A stretch of 64,000 nt of DNA from positions 32,928,602-32,992,601 of the forward strand of contig JAUJPP010000003.1 in the NCBI GenBank assembly GCA_030562195.1. The letters are read 5' to 3'. Shown one piece after another: positions 46,321-58,400 of this stretch. The notes beneath the pieces were generated by a model. That model was not told the DNA's origin, searched no databases, and saw nothing but the letters and a program-made list of their open reading frames with translations. Numbering within the stretch: position 1 is the first letter of the stretch; each line of letters starts with the position of its first letter. The position numbers and the translations under genes were made by a program. The stretch is from Nipponacmea schrenckii. Lineage: Eukaryota > Mollusca > Gastropoda > Lottiidae.

Positions 46321-46404
46321 ATGGCGTCTTGCATGAATGCCATGTTTTTAAAAAGATTACAAAGAATATTTCAAAACCGAACACGGCACATCAACATACA
46401 ACGA
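46321..46404 (+). CDS. METTL17: METTL17 copy 2 exon 1
   Basis: MASCMNAMFLKRLQRI and on, ending before GTAAGA; 84 nt as in copy 1, with 14 differences by my count. Confidence 0.82.
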
Positions 46405-49400
46405 GTAAGATAATTTTTACAGATCAAAATCTGCCTTTCGTCTGCCATTGCTTTTCATTATTGTTTCTAAATTTGTCATAAACATGTTGTCGTTCTGTTC
46501 AAAATTTCTACTTGAGTTCTACTTCTAGTAGATCGATATATTCACTATAGTTTTTGGTAGTGTCTAATTTGCCACTAGTTTTAAATTCAAGCAATGTGCT
46601 ATGGGCCTCATTGTCATATTTGGTTGTTTATGTGACAATTTTATGGTTTGAAGCTGGTGTGTCATGGGTTTAAGGGCAAGGTAAACCTTGCAAGTGGGCA
46701 AAACCATGACACATTCTAAAATGTTCCCTGTTTATGTGAACAAGCTATAACAAGTATCAATATGTGCTACAAGTCAAATAATCACTATAAATGATAATAA
46801 AAATTTGAAAAAAAGTTTAGTAAAATGAACTTAGCAAATATATGTCTAAATTTGAGGTTTTCACTAACTCCCATAAAGGAAGAAAGCCTTCTGAAGTTCA
46901 GTATTATTTTAACGATGAATTAAACCTTACATAACCAAACCACAATAGCCCAATCTTAGAATCTGCAAAAATAAATCCAATTGAACAGAAAACTCATCTA
47001 AAAATACACTAAATTTCTCAAAAAGTCTGCCATTTTTTTTAAATTTCTACTTTTTACACAAGGAGTATGGTGGTCTATAGGCTACCTCTCGGATGAATGC
47101 TATCTTTGGATTTCAAAATCTTATAAATCTTTACGTTTTTGAACAGATTCCAATGAGAATAATAGAGTAAATAAGAACTTCTAAAAGTTACACTTCTCCA
47201 CTCAGCTGGGAAGGAAAAGTAGGCCTTTGTAGGCTCTGACTGGGATCAAAACAGTTAACAGAATACAATACACAAACTGGCACGCGAAAAATGCTCGAAA
47301 CACAGCAATAATACTGTGCAGAGATAATACGATTTAGATTTTGTTTATTACACTAGGAAGAGAAGCAACATCCGGTTCAAAAATACAGAGTTACTTCCCT
47401 TGGTGTCACTTCCTCCTAAACCTCAACGTACACAGTAGGCCGACCACAATGTACAAAAAGGTACCCCTCTTATATCCACGCTACACTTTCTCTACTTCAT
47501 CGGCCATAAGGCCCTAATCCAAAACTTGACACACCTTCCTTCTACTCTCGGCCACAAATCAAAATGTAATTCTCTACTATGGAACGCCGTAACTGCCTTC
47601 TGTTAGTATTTTTGCAGTATCAGCATCTTTTTGTATTATCAGCATCATCTTTTCGTATTATCAACTTGTTCTATTATCATCTTTTTCTATTATATGCATC
47701 ATCTTTTTGCAGTATCAGCATCTTTTTGTATTATCAGCATCATCTTTTCATATTATCATCTTTTCGCATTATCAGCTTTTTGCATTATAAGCATCATCTT
47801 TTTGCAGTATCAGCATCTTTTTGTATTATCAGCATCATCTTTTCCTATTATCATCGTTTTGTATAATCATCTTTTTGCATTATCAGTATCATCTTTTTGT
47901 ATTATCATCTTTTTGTATTATCAGCATCATCTTTTTGTATTATCAGCATCATCTTTTTGTATTATCATCTTTTTGTATGATCATCTTTTCCGTAACTGGC
48001 CGTAGGTTTTCGGAAATCAATGCTCATCTTCGTAAGAAGTCAACGTAAATAAGATGCCAGAGACTAGGTTAATGAGTCTGCAGTCTCCGATGAATTTAGT
48101 GATGGCATTTACAGATGTTTCTCTAATACTGATTAAAAGGTAGCAAGTCACGCTAAAGAAGTTGGTAATAAGAACTCGCAGAAGTAGAAATGTAGAAAGT
48201 AAAAAATGATGGTCTGATGAAGAAAGCTGTTTGAAGGGGGTGGGGGTGGGGCAGTAAACAGTCAAATATTTAAGCCTGAAGGAATATAGATTCAGAGGTA
48301 AGAAGTCAAAAGCTGGTTGGAAGTCTAGCAATAAGAAGTCGGACATGGTAATCAGATTTAGGACGTTGGGAATCACGTATGAAGTTGAAAGTGACAGTCT
48401 GATGTAGGTTGTTGGAGGTCATAAGTTCTATTTTCACGGGGGTTTAGAAAAATGAAAATGCTATGGTTTTTAAATGTGTTCTGACAAAGTCTGGCATGAA
48501 GAGAAAATTGAGAAACGTATTGCAGCTAATTCTCTAACAATGTCAAAATCATTTGTGTGACACTAAATTTGCTATCGTTAACTATTTGTGCTATGAATAA
48601 AAGAATTTGAATATTTCTATTGGACTAGTTTTTTCTAATACCATATGGTTAAATCTTCATGTAATGTTAATGTTAATTCCCTTTTGATATTGGATTTGTC
48701 TCAACATATTTTCCCCACTTCTTGGAAATTGAAAATGCATCATTGACTTCAGATTTTAACTCAGTATCGTTAATTTGAGTAAAACTGCGAACGGATAAGT
48801 CAAAAAACGCCATTCGCCGATATACAGTTCTTTCCGATACAGACAACGTCTTCTTTACGTCGACTTTTTACGAAGATTACCGTTGATTTCCGTAAACCTA
48901 CGGCCAGTTACGGAAAATATGATCATACAAAAAGATGATAATACAAAAAGATGATGCTGATAATACAAAAAGATGATAATACAAAAAGATGATTATGATA
49001 ATAAAAAAGATGAAAATACAAAAAGATGATAATACAAAAAGATGATAATACAAAAAGATGATAATACGAAAAGATGATGCTGATAATACAAAAAGATGCT
49101 GATACTGCAAAACGATGATGCTTATAATGCAAAAAGATGATAATACGAAAAGATGATAATACGAAAAGATGATGCTGATAATTCAAAAAGATGCTTATAC
49201 TGCAAAAAGATGATGCATATAATACGAAAAGATGATAACCGAAAAAGATGATAATACGAAAAGATGATGCTGATAATACAAAAAGATGCTGATACTGCAA
49301 AAATACTAACAGAAGGCAGTTACGGCGTTCCATACTCTACCTTTGAACAAGCCGAAAATTATAAATTATTGCCTTTGAAGTTTGACAACAACAGTAGTGT

Positions 49401-52400
49401 CATTATTTGTTGCTCAACATCTTTCTGTGAAAGTATGTATCAATTTTCTTACCGTAGTGGCGTTTATTCTCTCGTTGTTCAAGAGTAAATAAAATGTCTG
49501 TTCTCGCCAGGCTATAGGCTAGCATGTAAAGAGCGAGAAAAAGCGTTCTCAGCAATTTTATAGTCTAAGCACCCCTTTGATGTTTGTCCGATATAATCTG
49601 ACCATAGTTTCAGAATCTAAGCCTGTATACCAGCATTGAGTCTTTGCGTCTTCTTAAATTATAAGTAGACTCATTTCTATTAACATCACTACAAGGGTGC
49701 AAAAATTTGCAACTATATAGCCTTTTCATATCATTATCATTAAACATGCTGTGAGTTATTTTCTGCTTCCGTCCCCTCCGTGAATCGGAATTTCTTACTA
49801 GGCCCACTCTTGACTCCGAGTCTATTTGGGAAATGTATTAAGGTGCATCAGCACCAAGACGGGCTATAAACCGAGTCTATTTGGGAGCTATATGTTTCGC
49901 AAGATTTGTTTAGCGAGATTCGTTATTGAACATTTGTATTTGGACATTTGTTTGTTGAGTTTTGTGTTTGACAATTTTCATTTGAAGATATGTTTAGCTA
50001 GACATGTATTTGTAGATTTGTATTTGACGATATTTTTGGCAAGAATTCTATTTATTATTCAATTCAATAATTAGAAAATCGAATTTTAGCGAAGAATTCC
50101 CGTTTTTAAAACAAATTATTATTTTTGTATACAAATTTCAATTTTCGATGACAAATGTTGAATTTAACGTACAAATTAAGAGATAAGAATTAAGAAATAA
50201 GAAATAGCAATGAAGAACATTGAATAAAAAGCCATTCCGCCTTCCATAGGCCAAGGCCTTAATTTTATCAAGTTGTCTTGGACTAAACCAATACACAACT
50301 GTCCATCCATATAATAATAAAATATTTGTTTGGCACTCAAAAGTTCAACATAGTTAAAGATTTCCTCCCTAAAACGGTTAGACGCTTGCTCGCTAACCTG
50401 AAGGTCCAGGGTTCAATCCCGGCAAAGGTCGAGATGAACTTTCGGATTTTTCAGCCCGGTTTCCCCTTGTCAGTGATGCAGGTCGGAGGGACTGACATGG
50501 AAAAAGCGTCTAGTCGTTCGGATGGGACAATAAACCGAGGCCCCGTGTGCTACAGGCTGTGCACGTTAAAGATCCCTCGACAGTTGGAAATCGCAAAAAG
50601 AGTAGGCTAATGCCGCTGTCCTGGCAAAATTTCCCTCATTGCACACTGCATGGCGTTGCCCGTCTTCATTAGCCCATAAGGTGCAGAAGAGTAGGACGTA
50701 AAACTCCATTCATTTCATTTCATTTCCTCCCTAAAACGTTAAAACAAAGCATTCAGATAGATGGTATGAAAAATAAATTTGTTTTTTTTTAACTATTTTG
50801 ACACTTATTTTTGGCGAGCAACCGGACCTAGTGGTCACGTGATGTTTTTGTCAGGTAATAGGGTGCTATTTTCGGACATCATCATTTTTTGGTATACATA
50901 GATAATCAAATTGACAAATATTTTTTTGAATGACTAACAATACAAATTTTGCTCTTGACTTCAATGTACACATTGACAATTGTTTGATTACTTGTATTTT
51001 TTGTAATGTCACAAATTTTAGCTCAGCCCTTTCACTTCAGGGATGCACATACTCTGGAAATATAGTTCGCGATTTATCTATTTCTAGTCCACAGGTTTTT
51101 AATTGTTTCATCTTTACTCTTGACTTTTATTTCTTTTTCTTGGTATTATACATCACATTTTCAAAAACAATTATTGAAATTGGCTTGCAATTGCGTATTT
51201 GTACATGTGACAGTGACACGAAGGGTGACAAGAGTTTGAACCGAGTGTGCACAAAATAACATTGATTTGTAATGTTTGTTTTCAATTTAAAAAATCAACA
51301 TCCATCAGCATCAGAATCTTCTGATACCAAATGAGCAATAACACATATTTTCAGGTAAATAGGTCAATTTAATAACTTGCGCTTGTGTTATTTCTGCATT
51401 TCGGGGCATGTTTGTTTTTTTTGCAAATCCACCATTTTGATTACAGTGTTATTGATGGCTGATAACTTTGTTCAATTGTGCTTCTATCTCAATGTATTTT
51501 GAAAAAATAAGCTTCAACTGTTGCGGTTGGATTATGTGGGAATATGTACAAGTAAGTTTGAGAGTGTTCAGTTTTGTCGTTATCGTTGGGAGTTAGTGAT
51601 TTGAAATTTTGTACTATTTTGACTCAGAAAATTTGGGGTCATCAAGTGCACATTGAAGTTTAAAGGAATCGCTTCCTCAAATTTTGATTTTGATGTTCAT
51701 CTGCCCATTTTGGAAATTTGTATCCATGGTTAAAAATAAATTTTGACAAAATTTTCAGCAATTTTCAAAATGGCTGAGGTTTACCTTGTCTTAAAAATTT
51801 GATTAAGGGCAAGGTAAACATTGCAAGTTGGCAAAACCATGACACATTCTAAAAAGTTCCCTATTTATGTGAACGGGCTATAACAAGCATCAATATGTGC
51901 TACAAGTCCAATAATCACTAAAAATTATAATATAAATTAGATAAAAAGTTTAGTAAAATGATTTTAGCAAATATATGTCTAATTTTGAGGTTTTCACTAA
52001 CTCCCATGCCATAAAGCAAGAAAGCCTTCTTTAGTTCAGTATTGTTTTAACGATGAATCAAACCTTACATAACTAAACCACAATCGCCCGATCTTAGAAT
52101 TTGCAAAAATAAATCACATTTAACCGCTGGTTAAGTTATTGTCCTTAACTTAGTCAAAACTCGTCGAAATTGGTATGTGATCGCTATAGAGACTACAGTT
52201 TTTATCTGATTTAAATGAAATTTGTTGTGATATATTTTATTTCTGAAATCTTTAAAAAGTTCGATATTACTATTTTTTAGTGAACTGTTGATTTTAAGCT
52301 ATTACCCACAAGTCTAAATTCATCAAAATTATCTTGTGCATGGGATAGAGACTACAGTTTTCGTCTGATTTGAATGAAATTAGGTGTGATCCTTTATACT

Positions 52401-55400
52401 CTTGGAATAGGCCCAAATAAACTGTGTTTAAACAGAACTATACTTTAAAGTGGTTCATATCTTGCTAGGCAACCACTTGTTTTATTTCCTTACTGGAATC
52501 CTGGATCACAAAGAACTAACTTTTATGATATTGTATTAATTAGTCAAGAAGTTTCACATTGTTGTAATAAGTAAAGTCACTCTGAAGTCAAAGGAATTTT
52601 GCACCTTAGAATTAACTTAAAAATTATATACTTGGTCAATAAGAGCATATATACCGGTATTCATTAGTAGATAAACCTGCTGCCATAAATAAGATAAAAG
52701 AATCCTTTTATAATCCAAAATGCCTGAAAAACTTAGTAATTATTCTTACAAATGCATTTGATTTTTGAAAAACACCTATTTGCGGTTCTATATGACACCA
52801 GGTAAGTTCACTGATGAATAATACCAATATTAACAATTTTGATTATTTTATGCCCATTCTAAGACGCAGTATTCATTTATCTTTTACAGAAGAAACATGC
52901 TTTTCTTAATGTTCCACCAGTTCGAGGAATACAAGAACGCAAGGATATTTTTGAAGAGATGGAAGCTAATGAGATAAAACTGAAGATGCAACCAGGTGCA
53001 GTGCGAAAAGCTGTGATTAAAGTACCAAATTCTCTTCAAGATGCTGCTGCTACTTTGCTACAAAGTAAGGGTTTATAACACGTGCTAAAGAGATTTTCAA
53101 AATGAAATGAATGGACTTGAATGCCTACATCTAATTCTAGTAATCAAAAGATATTAATGTAAAAATATAGCTTGTGTCACCATAGATATCATTCAAGTCA
53201 AACATTCCAATGTTGTTAGTTAGAATCGTCTCCCCATTATAATAAACCTTGTCTCCAATGTATAGTTCAATTTGCTCCATTTTGATATTCCATCAGTTTT
53301 CTACTGTTTCTGTAATTCTTTCCAAAACAATGTTATACAAAATCGCATCTTCTTATAGCAAATAAATGGTTTAAAGACACAAACACAAACAAAACCTCTT
53401 TTCAATCCATTTGTGAAATATAAGCCAGCATGTTTAAAAATGCCAAAAAACATTCTATAGCAAAAAATGTATATCTTCTATTTAAGAGTATAAAGTACAC
53501 AATCTTGTTGAACATTCCAAACGAATGCAGGCTTTTCTAAAGGTACGGAAACATAATGTTACCCCTGAAGAATATGAAGACCTGATTGCTGAAAAAATAA
53601 AACAATTACAAAAACAAGGTAAGGGTATTAGTCAATGCTTTCTTTCAGCCACATGAATATATTGTCTGTCAGTCCTTCGGTCGTCAATATTTGTTGTAGA
53701 CACGATAGAAGCTACAATTTTCAATTGATCTTAATGAAACCTTGTATGAGCATTGGAATTGATAAGAGGGCAGTCAAATTTGACAATTTTTCAATGAACA
53801 GTTTTGAGTTATTTCCCCTGTCTCTACATTTGTTGTGGTAACAATAGAAGCTACAATTTGCAATGGATTTTTCGATGAAAGGTTTTTTAGTTATTGCCCT
53901 TTTCTTAGTCAAAATTTGATTGTGGGTGCAATAAAAGCTACAATTGCAATGGACTTTAATGAAACATGGTGTTTGAAAATTTGAATTTAACGATTATTTG
54001 ATGAACAAGTTTTTGCCCTTGATATAGTAAAATCATGTCAAAAAAGTATTGTGGGTGCAATAGAAGCTACAATTTTCAATTTATTTTGATGAAACTTGTG
54101 AGCTTTGGAATTGACAATACAGCAGTCAAGTTTGAATTTGACGACTAAAATGAAGGGTTTGTTTGTATATATATTGATGCTATTTAATTAATCAAAGGAA
54201 AAATTGATTTAACAATGGCAAATGTCCTTGTTTTTCTTGTACTTTTTTTATACACATGAAATGGGGGACGTATATTGGTGTCACCCATGTCCGACTGTCC
54301 GTCCGTCCACAATTGCTCATAAACACTCTAGAAGGCACAATTCTTGATGGATTTTGATGGAACTTTATATGAGTGTTTATGATCACGCAAGAATGAACTT
54401 TATTGAAAGTCAGCAAAATCATTAAATAATATAGTGTGATTTCTTGCCCTTGTTCTTGAAAATCGCTTAAACACTCTACAATGTGCAATCCTTGACATAT
54501 TTTGATGAAACTTGGTGTGAGAGTTATTACTCAAGGATGAACCCTATTGAAAATCAGCGAAATAGATAAATACTTTTTATGAGCTATTACCATTGTTCAT
54601 AAAAACACTCAATTTTAGCTTGTAAACACTATTTCGATTTTGATGAAACTTGGCTTGAGTATTTGTTATCACCCAAGGATGAACCCTATACTAAATATTT
54701 AGTATCAGTTACTGTAAGGCTACAAATTATTGCGAGATAGAAATTAATGCATTAAATGCGACCGATCCATGATCGCATTAATTTGTACTCGCATTTTAGT
54801 CTCTATACCCCATGTCGCATTAATTTGTTGACGCATTAATTTCTAGCCTTACGGTATTTCCCTTGTTTTTGAAGTGTTCAATTTTTGGCTTGTACTACAA
54901 GGCACAAATCTTGACTGATTTTGACAAAACTTGCTGAAATTGTTTAATATGCTGATGGGCGTGTATTACCTTGCCTGGCAAGCTATCTTTGTTTTAGTAG
55001 GTGAATCGAAAGAAGAAACTCAGGATGCTGAATATAATGAGAAATTAAGAGCCGAGGCCATTAAAAGATTACAACCAGCTTATAACTGGTCTCCAATTAA
55101 GTAAGTTAGTAAAATGAAAAAAAATTTGACAGTTGGGGTCAAAGTTGGGCCAGCCTCTTTCCTTGGTGGCCCCTCTGTAGAAACACTGCTGCTTCTCACA
55201 CTGACAAGATTGTAACATGTGACCAACATGGGCAGTACCAAGCAAATGACTCTTACTGACTGGGCTACAGCAAAATATAAATGCCTAAATAGTTCATGTT
55301 TATCTCTTGAATGATCTAATGTATTTACATTTCAGTTACACTGGAGCTAAAGTTATTCAGTATTTGGGAGCTAGGTTAGCTGCAGATTATAGTGGTATAT

Positions 55401-58400
55401 TTACTTGCTTAAGAGAGGTATGCTTTAATATTATACGCTTCCAAATCTTTCTTGCGGGGCTGTTAATTTGGCCTTATATGCCGGTCATGAATTACTCAAT
55501 AATAAAGTTCAATCAATGAGCCACCAAACACTATCTGTCAATTATTTTAGTTAATTAAGGGATAACCGGTAAGAGGTGGTTAATTACCAATGAAATTATT
55601 GACAATGATGACTTGGCTGCCAACAAACAATAGAAACAGTTGACAAGATAATCTGTTATGTGTTTATTCCTATTATAATGCCTTTGAATTTTAAACAGTC
55701 ATTATTCATTGATATTATTAATATTTAGGCCAATCTCATTTTTCATCAGTACCAACGTAAACATGACAAAGAAAATGTCGGCCATCACAAATAGAATTCT
55801 TGAGGATAGTTTGCCATTCTTGGAGAATTTTCTTTTAACAGTTTTTATAAAGTTGACAAAAATTTCAACCAAATGTCATTAGCAAGTTATTTACGATTAA
55901 AATTTGACTATTCCTTGCAAAAAAATGTGCATTATGATACCTGTTTTATTGTTTTTTCTGCTTACTCCTAGGATTTGAAACAGTTACTATTTATTGACAA
56001 ATGGGGACTTAATTTGACACAGAACTGCCCAATTGAAACATTATTAGGGAAGTGGGTGTATCTTGCTGGGCAACAACTTATGCCATCCCTACGTACCTGT
56101 GCTTTCAAAGCATTACTAATAGTGTTACTGCCTACAATTCTAAAGTATTTTGATAGATTGAAGACTTTATTCGAGGCTCATCAAGACATGCAAAAGTGTT
56201 TGGATAAACTAACACATTCTATCCATTTGAGGGAAAGATCCTTTGAAGATTTGATGAGGATTTAAGTAATTTAACTTTGTCTCTTTGTTTTCCAGATTAA
56301 TTTAAGAGACCCTGATTTCTCTCCAATGAATGTGCTTGATTTTGGTTCTGGTTTAGGAACAACAACTTGGTAGGTATTATTTTTACTAGCAATAAATTGC
56401 GCACACCCTTTTCTCAACATTGCTGTTGATATGGCTCTTTTTACCAAAAATGTATATACTGGTATTTATAGAACCACAAAATAGCCCCAATGTCATGGAC
56501 TACTCAAAACAAATTATAACTTGTTAAATTGTTGTGGGTTTCTATTATGGTGGAAGGAAGTTATGCATGCTCCGTTATGAGCAACTAAGGTGATATTAAG
56601 ATAACGTTTGTTTCTTTGCTTCATATGTTTTGTTTAAAGGAAATAGCTATTTTATTTTGGATATCTACAGAGAACATCATTAGTGCTCGGAAAAATAGAT
56701 ATCTTGTATTTAATATATTTTCAGGGCTACAATGTATGTTTTTAGATCTGGGAAGCCAGAGGATTATGTTTGTATAGATCATTCTTCAGATATGAACCTT
56801 GTGGCTAGACTTCTACTACAAGGTAATTTCTTGATCAATATTGTTATTGGCAGTATCTGTGGCTCTGCATCTAGATTGTTTATTGGAGGAAACATTAAAT
56901 TGCGCAGTTTGACTTCATACGTGTTGGCTGCAACGTTCCTAATTAGAATCATTGTTTTCATAAACTGTTATATTTGAATAGTGTAGACCGCCAAGTTAAA
57001 GAGAGCTCCAGGACCATGATATGAAGGCATGAGGAAAAGTGGGGAAGGCATATCAAACAGGCAAAAGCAGTGTTGACTTGGCACAACTTAACATAAGATT
57101 AAGAAGAGATATTTTCTGGTGAAATATTTTCTTTCAATTTAATTGGTTCAAATTGTTCTTTCAGTGCTAATGTCTGAAAGTATATAAGACAACTGGGTGT
57201 GTTATCTTGAAATACATATTTGCAATTTGTTTCCAGGTGGAGATGAAGAAAAGTTATTAAGACATCCAGTTCATTTTAGAACCAATTTGCCTTCTGATGA
57301 AAAAGTAAGTGTGACTTTATTTTAATAGACTGCCCTAAATATAAAGATCAAATTTGTATGCTCACATGGATATGATTTTAATTGATTTCGGCCTGAACAT
57401 ATGTATTGATTATTATAGCTTAGATAGTTTCAACTTAACATATTTTTCAGAAAACAGTTTTTATTTGTCCACATTGTAATGTGGTCGTATATTGTTGTCA
57501 CCCCTGTCCATCCGTCCGTCTGTCGATTTTTCAATGAGCGGTTGTTGAGTTATTGCACTTGTTTTAGTCAAAACACATGAAAATTAGCTAGTAAATGCAA
57601 TAGAGACTAGATTTCATCTGATTTGAATAAAATTTGGTGTGAACATTTATATTGATGATAATTCGGATTAGACCTTAATAATGTTGGAGTTTCAACCTGT
57701 GTTTAAACAGAAAATATACTGTGGGCGTATCTTGCTAGGCAACCGCTTTTTTTTAACAAATAAAATGGTTTGAAGCTGAAGTTTCTTGCCAGTGCGGCCT
57801 TGTCTGAGAACAAAGACACTTCATTTTTGTGGCCTAAATATGTTAATAATTATGGTTGAAAGCTTTCATGTTCACTGCTATTTTTTTTTTTTTAAATCTT
57901 TCAGAATAAGTTTGATTTGGTTACGTGCACTTATACGCTGATGGAGTTGGAAAGCAAAGAAAAAAGATTGAAACTTGTTAAGTCATTATGGAATATGACT
58001 GGAAAATATTTGGTATTTATGTTTTATATGATCTACGTTTCATACTTAAGGCTTCATATTGTTAGTACAGTACATGTACAATATGTTTCTCTTTAGCACA
58101 ATGCAGACAAGTTTGCTGAATGGGCTTGAATTTTATCAGACCTCAACTGAGTTGCACATGAAATATTGTTTTGTGCCCTCTGATGAGCAAAGTAGCATTA
58201 TTGGCAAATATTTTAATGCTAAGTAAGCTTAATTGAGGCTTAAAAATGATTCAATCACAGATTCTAGTTGAATTATATCTATGGTTATTGCTTGATAAAA
58301 ACCAGGCTCTAACAGATATAATTATATGATATTCTATTTACCTAGGTAATTGTAGAAAAGGGTGGTAAATCTGGTTTCAAATTAATGAATGAAGCAAGAG

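Larger units (their letters stand above)
47572..49340. mobile_element. Foldback element with tandem-repeat arms and 6-bp target duplication
   Basis: A 1757-bp element (47578-49334) with ends TATGGAACGCCG and CGGCGTTCCATA, flanked by CTCTAC at 47572-47577 and 49335-49340. Each arm (about 470-485 bp) consists mainly of tandem copies of a ~16-22-bp unit (ATCTTTTTGTATTATC with optional AGC). It closes at its inner edge with TCCGTAACTGGCCGTAGG, GGAAATCAA and ACGTAAA, inverted at 48848-48920. The spacer 48051-48847 encodes nothing recognisable. The layout matches foldback (FB-type) elements. Confidence 0.78.

Noticed and set aside
47579..48048. Tyr/His/Phe/Ser-rich ORFs
   Set aside because: Pure translation of the tandem-repeat arm of the foldback element; the mirrored arm gives the same peptides on the other strand.
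50326..50610. 94-codon ORF, or a functional tRNA gene at the B box
   Set aside because: The region is a SINE with a 17-bp TSD; the tRNA-like head is truncated and lacks an acceptor stem.
46668..52118. LTR retrotransposon flanked by the R6 direct repeats
   Set aside because: No TG...CA ends, primer-binding site, or gag/pol sequence between the repeats; the interior is a foldback element, a SINE and unique DNA.
55975..56265. 96-codon ORF in METTL17 copy 2 intron 5
   Set aside because: No homology, no copy 1 counterpart, and a HINE-like 3' end motif lies inside it.
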